Position numbers and translations under genes: made by a program
The notes under the pieces: generated by a model
Database searches by the model: none
What the model saw: only the letters and a program-made list of their open reading frames with translations
What the model was told of the DNA's origin: nothing
From: Flavobacterium ginsenosidimutans
GTDB lineage: Bacteria > Bacteroidota > Bacteroidia > Flavobacteriales > Flavobacteriaceae
Length of the DNA stretch: 64,000 nt
Direction of reading: 5' to 3'
Assembly: GCF_003254625.1 (NCBI RefSeq)
Contig: NZ_QJRJ01000080.1
Span: 1 to 64,000, forward strand
In this document: positions 50,801 through 59,591 of the stretch, one piece after another
How the letters are laid out: each line of letters opens with the position of its first letter
Position numbering within the stretch: the stretch's first letter is position 1

Positions 50801-52015
50801 ATGAGATTACACAGAAATTTAGTTTATACGACAATTGATTCTTTGAATGCTATTTTCAATGAAGGAGAATATGCAGACAAAGTTGTAGCTAGAGCATTAA
50901 AAAAAGACAAACGTTGGGGAAGTTCTGACCGTAAATTTGTTGCTGAAACCATATATGAGATTGTTCGATGGAAACGATTATACGCTGAAATTGCAGAAGT
51001 TAAAGAACCTTATGACAGAGATAATTTATGGAGAATGTTTGCTGTTTGGGCTGTTCTTCGTGGTTATCCAATTCCAGATTGGAGACAATTGGAAGGAACT
51101 CCAGAAAGAAAAATAAAAGGTCGTTTTGACGAATTATCTAAAACTAGAGCAATTAAAGAATCTATTCCAGATTGGATGGATGAATTAGGCGTGAAAGAAC
51201 TTGGAGAAAAAGTGTGGGCAAAAGAAATTGCAGCACAAAATCAGCCAGCAAAAGTTATTCTTAGAACTAATACTTTAAAAGGAACTAAAGAAAGCCTTAG
51301 AAATACTTTAATGGATTTAAATATTGAAACGGAATATTTAAAAGACCAGCCAGAAGCTCTTGTTTTAAAAGAAAGAGCCAATGTATTTTTAACTGATGCT
51401 TTTAAACAAGGTTTATTTGAAGTTCAAGATGCAAATTCACAATTAGTTGCAGGATTTTTGGATGTAAAACCAGGAATGCGTGTAGTTGATACTTGTGCTG
51501 GAGCAGGTGGAAAAACATTGCACATGGCTTCTTTAATGGAAAACAAAGGACAGTTAATTGCTATGGATTTGTATGAAAGCAAATTGAAGCAATTAAAATT
51601 AAGAGCGAAAAGAAACGGAGCTTTTAATATTGAATACCGCATTATTGACAGCACAAAAGTGATCAAAAAATTACACGAAAAAGCAGACCGTGTTTTAATT
51701 GACGCACCTTGTAGCGGATTGGGAGTTTTAAAAAGAAATCCAGATTCTAAATGGAAATTACAACCTGAATTTATTGACAACATTCGTAAAGTTCAGAGTG
51801 AAGTTTTAGAAAGCTATTCTAAAATTGTAAAACCAGGCGGAAAATTAGTTTATGCAACTTGTTCTGTTTTACCTTCAGAAAACCAGGAACAAGTTGAGAA
51901 GTTCTTAAAAACAGAAATCGGAAAACAATTTACTTTTATTGAAGACCGTAAAATGTTAGCTTCAAAATCTGGTTTTGACGGATTCTATATGGCACTTTTA
52001 GAAAGAAAATCTTAA
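50801..52015 (+). CDS. RsmB/NOP-family RNA m5C methyltransferase
   Basis: A 404-aa SAM-dependent RNA cytosine methyltransferase. Motif I is DTCAGAGGKTLHMA. Motif IV with the first catalytic Cys is DAPCSGLGVLKRNPD, and motif VI with the nucleophilic Cys is YATCSVLPSENQ. The N-terminal 140 residues resemble a NusB-like helical region reduced relative to RsmB. The usual target would be 16S rRNA; a tRNA target cannot be excluded. Confidence 0.92.
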   Translation: MRLHRNLVYTTIDSLNAIFNEGEYADKVVARALKKDKRWGSSDRKFVAETIYEIVRWKRLYAEIAEVKEPYDRDNLWRMFAVWAVLRGYPIPDWRQLEGTPERKIKGRFDELSKTRAIKESIPDWMDELGVKELGEKVWAKEIAAQNQPAKVILRTNTLKGTKESLRNTLMDLNIETEYLKDQPEALVLKERANVFLTDAFKQGLFEVQDANSQLVAGFLDVKPGMRVVDTCAGAGGKTLHMASLMENKGQLIAMDLYESKLKQLKLRAKRNGAFNIEYRIIDSTKVIKKLHEKADRVLIDAPCSGLGVLKRNPDSKWKLQPEFIDNIRKVQSEVLESYSKIVKPGGKLVYATCSVLPSENQEQVEKFLKTEIGKQFTFIEDRKMLASKSGFDGFYMALLERKS

Positions 52016-52060
52016 ATTCCAATATTGAAAATTCCAAATTCCAATTTTGGATTCAAATAA

Positions 52061-52105
52061 AAAAATCCCAAATTTCAATCTTAGTTATTGAAATTTGGGA
52101 TTTTT
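52061..52105. terminator. terminator after the methyltransferase gene
   Basis: AAAAATCCCAAATTTCAAT (52061-52079) is the exact complement of 52087-52105, a 19-bp stem with T-rich 3' end. Confidence 0.8.
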
Positions 52106-52137
52106 ATTTTTTCAAAGGTTTTTATATTCTAGCATCC

Positions 52138-52170
52138 AACTTTGTCAAAGTTTAAAACTTTGACAAAGTT
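52138..52170. repeat. 33-nt palindrome, copy 1
   Basis: AACTTTGTCAAAGTTT and its mirror AAACTTTGACAAAGTT meet in the middle. An identical copy lies at 57338-57370, again next to GGAATTTGGATATTGGAATT-like sequence. Confidence 0.85.
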
Positions 52171-52205
52171 CTAAACTAAGAGTTTTGGAATTTGGATATT
52201 GGAAT

Positions 52206-53249
52206 TTAATCCTGCAAGGTTGGTTTGCGAAGCAATTTCCCGTTTTCGTTTTCTTTGAATTTTGAGACAAAAACGATCTCTTTTGGTTTTTCATATTTTC
52301 CTAAAACATCAAAGAAATCAGGTTCAAATTCTTGTTTTTCGCCTTCAATAACCAAAACTAATTTTTCTCCTAAAGTAGTATCTGGAAGTCCGGTTACAAA
52401 AAATCTGCTATTAATTTTGCCCACCAATTTTGCTTCAATCTGTTCTGGAATTAGCTTCACTCCTCCACTATTGATTACGTTGTCAATTCGTCCTAAAAAT
52501 TTAAATTGATGTTCGTTCAATAATTCTACTAAATCATTAGTAACAATTGGTTCATCAGAAATTGTAGCAATATTAATAACCAAACACTGACGATCATCTT
52601 GAGATATTTTAACGTTTGGAAGAACTGAAAAAACAGAATCTCCTAGGCGTTTTGCTGCAATATGAGTAATTGTCTCAGTCATCCCGTACGTTTCGTAAAT
52701 TTCTGTTTTTAGATGCAGAAGTTTTTCTTCTAACGAAGAATCTAATTTAGCGCCTCCAATAATCAGTTTACGCACTTTTGAAAGTTGCTCAATAGAATTT
52801 TGAACCTGCAATGGCACCATTGCAACAAAATCGTATGTAGTTTTATTTAAAGCTAATGGATGCACACTTGGCGATACCACATCTAATTCTAATCCTAGAA
52901 TTAAGCTTCTTACCAGCATCATTTTCCCTGCAATAAATTGAGTCGGGAGACATAATAAAGCTTTATCTCCTGGCTGTAAATCAAAAAAGTCGCCTGTAGC
53001 CAAAGCAGATTGAATCATAGCTTGTTTTTCTAAACGAACTAACTTTGGAAGGCCAGTTGTTCCAGAAGTCGTCATTTCGATATAATCCTTTTTATCAAAC
53101 CAATCCAAAAAGAATTCTCCAATTGATTGTTCGTAGGCATCTCCTTCTTTGATGTAACTGTAGGCTATTTGGCACAAATCTTTTGCATTTAAATGGTATC
53201 CATTTAACCTAAAGTAATTATGAACGTTATTATGAGTTAAGTTTTGCAT
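52206..53249 (-). CDS. menE: o-succinylbenzoate-CoA ligase (MenE-like AMP-binding protein)
   Basis: A 347-aa acyl-adenylating enzyme, shorter than typical AMP ligases (about 500 aa), as is usual for MenE in Bacteroidota. The P-loop is TTSGTTGLPKLV, the adenine motif ETYGMTETITHIA and the hinge region FLGRIDNVINSGGVKL. MenE makes OSB-CoA for menaquinone synthesis. It lies 4 nt downstream of the CPBP protease gene. Other men genes are not in the window, so the assignment rests on the family features. Confidence 0.85.
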   Translation of the reverse strand: MQNLTHNNVHNYFRLNGYHLNAKDLCQIAYSYIKEGDAYEQSIGEFFLDWFDKKDYIEMTTSGTTGLPKLVRLEKQAMIQSALATGDFFDLQPGDKALLCLPTQFIAGKMMLVRSLILGLELDVVSPSVHPLALNKTTYDFVAMVPLQVQNSIEQLSKVRKLIIGGAKLDSSLEEKLLHLKTEIYETYGMTETITHIAAKRLGDSVFSVLPNVKISQDDRQCLVINIATISDEPIVTNDLVELLNEHQFKFLGRIDNVINSGGVKLIPEQIEAKLVGKINSRFFVTGLPDTTLGEKLVLVIEGEKQEFEPDFFDVLGKYEKPKEIVFVSKFKENENGKLLRKPTLQD

Positions 53250-53253
53250 ATTT

Positions 53254-54186
53254 TTAAGCTTTTACTTGAACATTAATAATATTTCCTGTTAGTTTTTGTT
53301 TCCAGTTTGTCCAACCGTATTTTTTACTAAAAATAAAAAGTAATATTGGATAAATCACTACAACAGGCAGAATTACATCAATTCCTGCTGAAGGTTCTGA
53401 AAGATCTTTAAATATAGAATGCGTTTGAAAAACCGACCAATCTGAGGTTACTAATAATGCGCCAACAAGATTGTTTGCCGCATGAAACCCAAGAGCAAGT
53501 TCCATTCCTTCATCCATAAGAGTAATAACTCCTAAAAATAAACCCGTTCCTATGTAATAAATCATTATGATATTTCCCATTTTTACCACTTCCGGATTTG
53601 CCCAGTGCATTGACCCGAAAATAACAGAAGTCATCAAAAGCGGAAACCATCTATTTTGAGCCAAATTAGCAAATCCCTGCATCAAATAACCTCGAAAAAC
53701 ATATTCTTCTGTACTGGTTTGAATTGGAATTAAAAGTGTTCCTAAAACCACTAAAATTAAAAAAGGAACCAATTTAAAATTCAGAACAAACTGATCTGGC
53801 GATTTTAGATACACAAATAAAAAACTAAGCAAGGAAAAGAAAGCCCATAAAAAGAAAGAAAACCAAATGCGTTTCCAGTCAACTTTTGGTCTTGAAGTCG
53901 TTACTGACAATAACGTTTGATGATGAATAAATTTGACTACAAAATAAACACCCGCAAAAGCAAAAACGAATGAAGTCATTACCAAAAAAAGTGTTGTATT
54001 GGACTCAAACATTTTCATAACCCCTTCGTTAGTAGTTGGAAAACCAATCTTCTCAGTAAATGTTTTGTAAAATACGGCTGCAGTAAGTGGAATTTGTCCA
54101 ACAAAAGAAGCTGCGATAATAAAAACAGAACCTAAAAGATATTTCCAAAACTTATTTTCAGGTTTAATTCCTTGCTCTAAAAACAT
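53254..54186 (-). CDS. CPBP-family intramembrane glutamic endopeptidase
   Basis: A 310-aa polytopic membrane protein with about eight spans. The Abi/CPBP motifs are EEYVFRGYL (EExxxR), FGSMHWANPE (FxxxH) and GFHAANNLVGAL (HxxxN). These are the catalytic Glu and His residues of the Rce1-like protease family. It may process a membrane protein or peptide. It is the first gene of a two-gene operon with menE; the pairing has no obvious functional logic. Confidence 0.9.
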   Translation of the reverse strand: MFLEQGIKPENKFWKYLLGSVFIIAASFVGQIPLTAAVFYKTFTEKIGFPTTNEGVMKMFESNTTLFLVMTSFVFAFAGVYFVVKFIHHQTLLSVTTSRPKVDWKRIWFSFFLWAFFSLLSFLFVYLKSPDQFVLNFKLVPFLILVVLGTLLIPIQTSTEEYVFRGYLMQGFANLAQNRWFPLLMTSVIFGSMHWANPEVVKMGNIIMIYYIGTGLFLGVITLMDEGMELALGFHAANNLVGALLVTSDWSVFQTHSIFKDLSEPSAGIDVILPVVVIYPILLFIFSKKYGWTNWKQKLTGNIINVQVKA

Positions 54187-54303
54187 AAATCTAAAATTTT
54201 AAAAAAATGAGAATCCAAATTCGATAAGTTAATCTTACTTTTGATACTGCGAAAATACCTCTTTTTTACCTTAAGAATATTTGAAACCATTAAATATAAC
54301 AAA

Positions 54304-54648
54304 ATGATACAAATTTACCATAATCCGAGATGCGGAAAATCAAGAAACTGCCTTGCTTTTATAGAACAATCAAACCAAGAATTTGAAATCATCCCATATT
54401 TAACAGAAACTCCATCTTTTGAAGAATTAAAAAAATTGCTAAAACAGCTTAATTTGGAGCCAATTCAATTAGTAAGAACAAAAGAGAAAGTGTGGATTGA
54501 AAATTTTAAAGGAAAAACTTTAAATGACGATCAGATAGTTTCTGCAATGATAGAAAACCCAATTTTAATAGAGCGCCCGATTGTGGTAAAAGACGGAAAA
54601 GCTATTATTGGTCGTGACCCAGAAGTGGTTGCTTCTTTTTTAGATTGA
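54304..54648 (+). CDS. ArsC-family arsenate reductase (glutaredoxin-type)
   Basis: A 114-aa protein from ATG 54304 (MIQIYHNPRCGKSRN). It has the thioredoxin-like ArsC fold with catalytic Cys in NPRCGKSRN, plus RTKEKVW and IERPIVVKDGKAIIGRDPE. These are the ArsC/Spx/YffB family features and the catalytic Cys is present. No arsenite pump or ArsR is nearby, so it may be a general redox member rather than a resistance gene. Confidence 0.9.
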   Translation: MIQIYHNPRCGKSRNCLAFIEQSNQEFEIIPYLTETPSFEELKKLLKQLNLEPIQLVRTKEKVWIENFKGKTLNDDQIVSAMIENPILIERPIVVKDGKAIIGRDPEVVASFLD

Positions 54649-54739
54649 TTCTAAAATATTCTATTAACATTTTTTTGTGATTTCTCTCTTTAAACCAAAA
54701 ACTACATTTGCCGTCTAAAGAGAAAAAGAAACCAGAAAA

Positions 54740-57244
54740 ATGAAAAAAATCAAATTTGCTGTATTACTTGTATTCCTGTTTACAAGTTTTTACAATTACT
54801 CACAACAAGGAGCGCCCGGTGGTAAAAAAGTAAAAGTCAGCGGAAAAGTCTTTGAAAAAGTAAGCAAACAACCATTAGAGTATGCTACAATTTCGATTAC
54901 TGCCCCAAATGACACAAAAGTTATTGCGGGCGGGATCACAAATCCAAAAGGAGAATTTGAAGTTGCTGTTGCGCCAGGAACTTACGACATAAAAGTCGAA
55001 TTTATTTCTTTTAAATCAACTGAAATCAAACAAAAAAGCATTCAGGATGATACCAACTTAGGTGTTGTAAATTTATCTGAAGATGCTGCGCAATTGAATG
55101 AAGTTGTAGTTCGTGCAGAAAAATCGACTGTAGAGATCAAACTGGACAAAAAAGTTTACAATGTTGGTCAAGATATGATTGTAAAAGGCGGAAGTGTAAG
55201 CGATGTTTTAGACAACGTTCCATCTGTTTCTGTTGATACAGAAGGAAATGTTAGTTTAAGAGGTAGCGACAATATTCGTATTTTAATTGACGGAAGACCT
55301 TCGCAAGCGATAAACATAGCAGAAGCTTTAAGACAACTACCTGCAGATGCTATAGACAAAGTAGAAGTAATTACAAATCCATCTGCTCGTTATGATGCAG
55401 AAGGAGGATCAGGAATCATTAATATTATTCTTAAAAAAGGTAAAAATCAAGGTTTTAATGGAACTTTCATTGCTTCGACAGGTTTACCAGAAACGTATGG
55501 TTTAAGTGCCAATTTGAATTATAAAACTGAAAAGTTAAACTATTTCACAACTGCTGGTTACAACTACAGGACTACAGAAGGAGCTGGTAAAACAAATTCA
55601 GAATATTTTGATGAAAACGAAGTAACAAAAAGTTATTTAGACGAAGACCGAGACACTAAACGTCTTAGAAAGGGATTTAACGGAAGAGCTGGTGTTGAAT
55701 GGAGCATAACCCCTACTACATTTTGGACAAATGCCATCAATTACCAAAAAAATTCTGGTGATGATAGAGATTTGATCAACTATTACAACTATGACGCAGC
55801 GCATAATTATACAGGAACATCTTATCGTTTAAACAACGCCGATACTGGCAGTGAAAACTTTGAGTACACTTCTAATTTGATTAAAAATTTCAACGACAAG
55901 GGACATAAACTTACTGCAGATTTATCTATTTCAAGAAATACAGATGACAGCTATAGTACCATTACAGCTTCACCAAATTTCAATAATACGCTAAATGATC
56001 AAATACAAAAACAAGTATTATTCCAAGCTGATTACGTTCTTCCATTAGGAAAAAGTGGGCAATTTGAAGCGGGTTACAAAGGAAGTTTTGGAGATTTGAA
56101 TAACGAATATTATGTAACTACTATAGAAAATGATGTTCCAGTAAAGGATCCTAATTTATCAAACACACTGGAATACAAAGAAAATATCAACGCACTTTAC
56201 ACGCAATACGGCTTCAAAGCAAATAAGTTTTCTTATTTATTTGGTTTAAGATGGGAAGACACCGATATTCATGTTAACTTGTTAGACAATAGTGATTTCA
56301 ATACTAAAAAATACAACAACTTGTTTCCAAGCGCATTTATTAGTTACGAAATCTCAAATCAAAGCAACTTCACCGCAAGTTATAGCAAACGTCTATCAAG
56401 ACCAAGAGGACGTTTCATGAATCCTGCCGTAAACTATGCGAGTAATATTAATATCTTTCAAGGAAATCCAGATTTAGATCCTTCTTTAACAGACAAATAC
56501 GATATTGGTTATATTAAAAAATGGGATAAAGTAACCTTCAATACATCGGCATATTTTGAAGACACTAAAGACGTTTTCAGCTTTGTAAGATCTCCTACCG
56601 GCGATTATGTAACTGCTGATGGGGAAGTGGTAACTCCTGCACCAGGTGAAGTAGTTGATGGCACTCCTGTTATTAAAAGCCAGCCTATTAACTTAGGAGA
56701 AGAACAAAAATTTGGTTTCGAATTTACAATCAATTACACGCCATTAAAATGGTGGAAATTAAACAGTAACTTCAACTTTTATAATGTAAAAACAACTGGG
56801 GAACACAGCTATAAAGACACACAAGGAAATGATATTGTCCAAAATTTAGACAATCAGGCTACTTCTTGGTTTGCAAGAGTAAACTCTAAAGTTACTTTAC
56901 CATATAAAATTGATTGGCAGCTAACTGCAATGTACAACGGAGAGCAGAAAACTGCTCAAGGAAAGAACTTAGGTCAATTTGGAATGAATACAGCTTTCAG
57001 CAAAGATGTTATGAAAGACAAAGCAACTATTGCTTTTAACATCAGCGACGTATTCAATTCTAGAAAAATGAGATCTTACACTTATTTAGATGGAGTGACT
57101 TCATATAGCGAATTCCAATTCCGTAAACGTCAGTTTAACTTATCGTTCACTTACCGTTTCAACAAACCAAAAGGAGAAAGAGATAAAAACGCACAGCCTA
57201 AAAATGAGGGTGGCGGAGAAGGCGGTGGAGATTTTCCAGGTTAA
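54740..57244 (+). CDS. TonB-dependent-receptor-like outer membrane beta-barrel protein
   Basis: An 834-aa protein with a signal peptide (cleavage near YNYSQQ). It has a CarboxypepD_reg-like domain (about 30-115, SGKVFEKVSKQPLEYATISI), a plug-like domain ending in SGIINIILKKGK, and an OMP_b-brl_3 barrel whose last strand is FNLSFTYRF. A short Gly/Asn-rich tail (NEGGGEGGGDFPG) follows. It is a distant paralogue of the receptor at 723-3134. No SusD partner is adjacent, so the substrate is unknown. Confidence 0.92.
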   Translation: MKKIKFAVLLVFLFTSFYNYSQQGAPGGKKVKVSGKVFEKVSKQPLEYATISITAPNDTKVIAGGITNPKGEFEVAVAPGTYDIKVEFISFKSTEIKQKSIQDDTNLGVVNLSEDAAQLNEVVVRAEKSTVEIKLDKKVYNVGQDMIVKGGSVSDVLDNVPSVSVDTEGNVSLRGSDNIRILIDGRPSQAINIAEALRQLPADAIDKVEVITNPSARYDAEGGSGIINIILKKGKNQGFNGTFIASTGLPETYGLSANLNYKTEKLNYFTTAGYNYRTTEGAGKTNSEYFDENEVTKSYLDEDRDTKRLRKGFNGRAGVEWSITPTTFWTNAINYQKNSGDDRDLINYYNYDAAHNYTGTSYRLNNADTGSENFEYTSNLIKNFNDKGHKLTADLSISRNTDDSYSTITASPNFNNTLNDQIQKQVLFQADYVLPLGKSGQFEAGYKGSFGDLNNEYYVTTIENDVPVKDPNLSNTLEYKENINALYTQYGFKANKFSYLFGLRWEDTDIHVNLLDNSDFNTKKYNNLFPSAFISYEISNQSNFTASYSKRLSRPRGRFMNPAVNYASNINIFQGNPDLDPSLTDKYDIGYIKKWDKVTFNTSAYFEDTKDVFSFVRSPTGDYVTADGEVVTPAPGEVVDGTPVIKSQPINLGEEQKFGFEFTINYTPLKWWKLNSNFNFYNVKTTGEHSYKDTQGNDIVQNLDNQATSWFARVNSKVTLPYKIDWQLTAMYNGEQKTAQGKNLGQFGMNTAFSKDVMKDKATIAFNISDVFNSRKMRSYTYLDGVTSYSEFQFRKRQFNLSFTYRFNKPKGERDKNAQPKNEGGGEGGGDFPG

Positions 57245-57265
57245 GACCTCTTAAATTCCAATACT

Positions 57266-57313
57266 AAAAATTCCAAATCCCAATGATAAAATTGGAATTT
57301 GGAATTTTTTATT
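57266..57313 (+). terminator. terminator after the receptor gene
   Basis: AAAAATTCCAAAT pairs with ATTTGGAATTTTT around an AT-rich loop. The stem is part of a wider field of GGAATTTGGAATT repeats. Confidence 0.65.
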
Positions 57314-57337
57314 TCAAGTCTTTTTACTTAGCTGTCC

Positions 57338-57370
57338 AACTTTGTCAAAGTTTAAAACTTTGACAAAGTT
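57338..57370. repeat. 33-nt palindrome, copy 2
   Basis: The same 33 nt as at 52138-52170. Confidence 0.85.
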
Positions 57371-57430
57371 CTAAACTCAACGCATTGAATTTGGAATTTG
57401 GAATTTTTGATATTGGAATTTCTTATTTTT

Positions 57431-57454
57431 TGGCACAAAAAAAAGAACCTAAAA
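57431..57454 (-). terminator. terminator of the 57-aa gene
   Basis: AAAAGAACCT (57431-57440) pairs with AGGTTCTTTT (57445-57454), with a T-run in the minus direction. Confidence 0.75.
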
Positions 57455-57484
57455 AGGTTCTTTTCTTATGACATCAATCTAAAA

Positions 57485-57658
57485 TTAAATAGATTGTTCT
57501 TCTTGTCTTTTTCTGGCTCTTTTTTCTTTAATCATTTCCCAGCTTGCTCCCGTAACCCAGTAAGATACGAAACCAACTAAGAAAAACATTAACCAAAACC
57601 CTATAGTTAGAATGGTTAAGAAAAGTAAAAAGCCTAAGTACTGTGAAAATTCAAACAT
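57485..57658 (-). CDS. 57-aa single-span membrane protein
   Basis: A minus-strand frame from ATG 57658 to TAA encodes MFEFSQYLGFLLF, then a hydrophobic span reaching about residue 32 (LTILTIGFWLMFFLVGF). A YWVTGASWEM motif follows, and then a strongly basic tail KEKRARKRQEEQ. Coding quality is high, and the terminator follows 30 nt after the stop. I think this is a conserved small flavobacterial protein. Its function is unknown, but the basic tail suggests a cytoplasmic contact. Confidence 0.75.
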   Translation of the reverse strand: MFEFSQYLGFLLFLTILTIGFWLMFFLVGFVSYWVTGASWEMIKEKRARKRQEEQSI

Positions 57659-58019
57659 GTTTTCCGGAATTTTTGAATGTTACGACAAATGTAGGGTATA
57701 TATTTTTTCTCAGCAATAAAATCTAAATCAATTTTCGTTAAATAACATTTATACGTATATTTATACTCATTTTAAATAAGCTTTTTTTGAAGTTGAATTC
57801 CTTTTAAATAAAGGCCTTAAAGAGACATCTAATTTTTTAGGAGCTATTCCTGCTGTCCGCTGTATTCCCGATAAACAAAAACTACGGCTAAAAAACCTTG
57901 TTTTTCTAAATCGGGAGATGCCGCTCCCATCAGGGCTAAAAGACTCATTTTCAAAAGAAGTTTTCGTTTTAAAATAAAACATTTCACATTTTTAGGAATA
58001 ACATTTTACATACTACATA
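57659..58019. repeat. spacer with a dispersed flavobacterial element
   Basis: No credible gene. From about 57838 to 57945 the sequence reads AGGAGCTATTCCTGCTGTCC ... TCGGGAGATGCCGCTCCCAT, typical of a dispersed element seen in flavobacterial intergenic DNA. The 71-codon minus frame 57767-57982 is a translation of this element. The fumC promoter must lie near 57985-58019. Confidence 0.55.
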
Positions 58020-59405
58020 ATGAAATATAGAATAGAAAAAGACACCATGGGCGAAGTTCAAGTTCCAGCCGATAAATATTGGGGTGCACAAACAGAACGT
58101 TCAAAAAACAATTTTAAAATCGGGCCTTCAGGTTCAATGCCAAAAGAAATCATAGAAGGTTTTGCTTATCTAAAAAAAGCTGCGGCTTATGCAAATTACG
58201 ATTTAGGTGTTTTACCAATCGAAAAAAGAGACGCCATTGCAGCCGTATGCGACGAAATTCTACAAGGAAAATTAGACGATCAGTTTCCATTAGTAATTTG
58301 GCAAACAGGTTCTGGAACACAAAGCAATATGAATGTAAACGAAGTAATTGCTAATCGCGCTCAAGTCCTTAAAGGTTTTGAAATTGGCGAAGGCGAACAA
58401 TTCATAAAAGCCAATGATGATGTAAATAAATCACAATCTTCAAACGATACTTTCCCAACAGGAATGCACATTGCAGCTTATAAAATGGTTGTAGAAACAA
58501 CAATTCCTGGTGTAGAAAAACTTCACGCTACTTTAGCAAAAAAAGCGGCCGAATATAAAGATGTTGTAAAAATCGGACGTACACACTTAATGGATGCAAC
58601 GCCATTAACTTTAGGTCAAGAAATTTCTGGTTATGCCGCTCAATTAGCATTTGGATTAAAAGCTTTAAAAAATACTTTAGCACATTTATCTGAAATCGCT
58701 CTTGGAGGAACAGCTGTTGGAACTGGACTAAACACTCCAAAAGGTTACGATGTAAAAGTGGCGGAATATATTGCTCAATTTACCAATCATCCTTTTGTTA
58801 CTGCAGAAAACAAATTTGAAGCACTTGCAGCACACGACGCAATTGTAGAAACACACGGAGCTTTAAAACAATTAGCTGTTTCCTTAAATAAAATCGCTAA
58901 TGATGTTAGAATGTTAGCTTCAGGGCCACGTTCTGGAATTGGCGAAATTCATATTCCTGAAAACGAACCTGGTTCTTCTATTATGCCAGGAAAAGTAAAT
59001 CCAACGCAATGTGAAGCTTTAACAATGGTTTGCGCTCAAGTTATCGGAAACGATATGGCAATTGCAGTTGGAGGAATGCAAGGACATTATGAATTGAATG
59101 TTTTTAAACCTGTAATGGCTGCCAACTTTTTACAATCGGCACAATTATTAGGAGATGCTTGTGTATCTTTTGACGAACATTGTGCACAAGGAATCGAACC
59201 AAATCACAAAAGGATCAAAGAATTGGTGGATAATTCATTAATGCTCGTTACCGCTTTGAATACTAAAATTGGTTATTATAAAGCTGCCGAAATCGCTCAA
59301 ACTGCACACAAAAATGGAACTACACTTAAAGAAGAAGCTGTTCGTTTAGGCTATGTAACTCCAGAAGATTTTGATGCTTGGGTGAAACCTGAAGATATGG
59401 TTTAA
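58020..59405 (+). CDS. fumC: class II fumarate hydratase
   Basis: A 461-aa class II fumarase of standard length. The signature GSSIMPGKVNPTQ is present. Other family regions are QTGSGTQSNMNVNEV, KSQSSNDTFPT and GRTHLMDATPLTLGQE, which supplies the catalytic His. It interconverts fumarate and malate in the TCA cycle. It is a single gene. Confidence 0.97.
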   Translation: MKYRIEKDTMGEVQVPADKYWGAQTERSKNNFKIGPSGSMPKEIIEGFAYLKKAAAYANYDLGVLPIEKRDAIAAVCDEILQGKLDDQFPLVIWQTGSGTQSNMNVNEVIANRAQVLKGFEIGEGEQFIKANDDVNKSQSSNDTFPTGMHIAAYKMVVETTIPGVEKLHATLAKKAAEYKDVVKIGRTHLMDATPLTLGQEISGYAAQLAFGLKALKNTLAHLSEIALGGTAVGTGLNTPKGYDVKVAEYIAQFTNHPFVTAENKFEALAAHDAIVETHGALKQLAVSLNKIANDVRMLASGPRSGIGEIHIPENEPGSSIMPGKVNPTQCEALTMVCAQVIGNDMAIAVGGMQGHYELNVFKPVMAANFLQSAQLLGDACVSFDEHCAQGIEPNHKRIKELVDNSLMLVTALNTKIGYYKAAEIAQTAHKNGTTLKEEAVRLGYVTPEDFDAWVKPEDMV

Positions 59406-59591
59406 TTTAATGGTGAATTGTTAATGGTGAATTATTAATTATTATCATTCAGATAAAATGATGCATTGTCAGACTGAGCGAAGTCGAAGTTTTTTATGCA
59501 TAAAGCCCTTAGACTTCGCTCAGTCTGACAAAAAAATAAAAAGCCTGAAATATCAATTTCAGGCTTTTTATTTATAATTTACAATTCACAA
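59406..59591. repeat. repeat spacer with inverted repeat and terminator
   Basis: GTCAGACTGAGCGAAGTCGA (about 59468-59487) and its mirror near 59510-59529 form a long inverted repeat. AAAAAGCCTGAAA (59538-59550) pairs with TTTCAGGCTTTTT (59557-59569), a terminator for the minus-strand dehydrogenase and possibly for fumC. Confidence 0.75.

Noticed and set aside
57767..57982. 71-codon minus-strand frame
   Set aside because: Covers a dispersed intergenic element (GIQRTAGIAP-type reading), not a protein gene.
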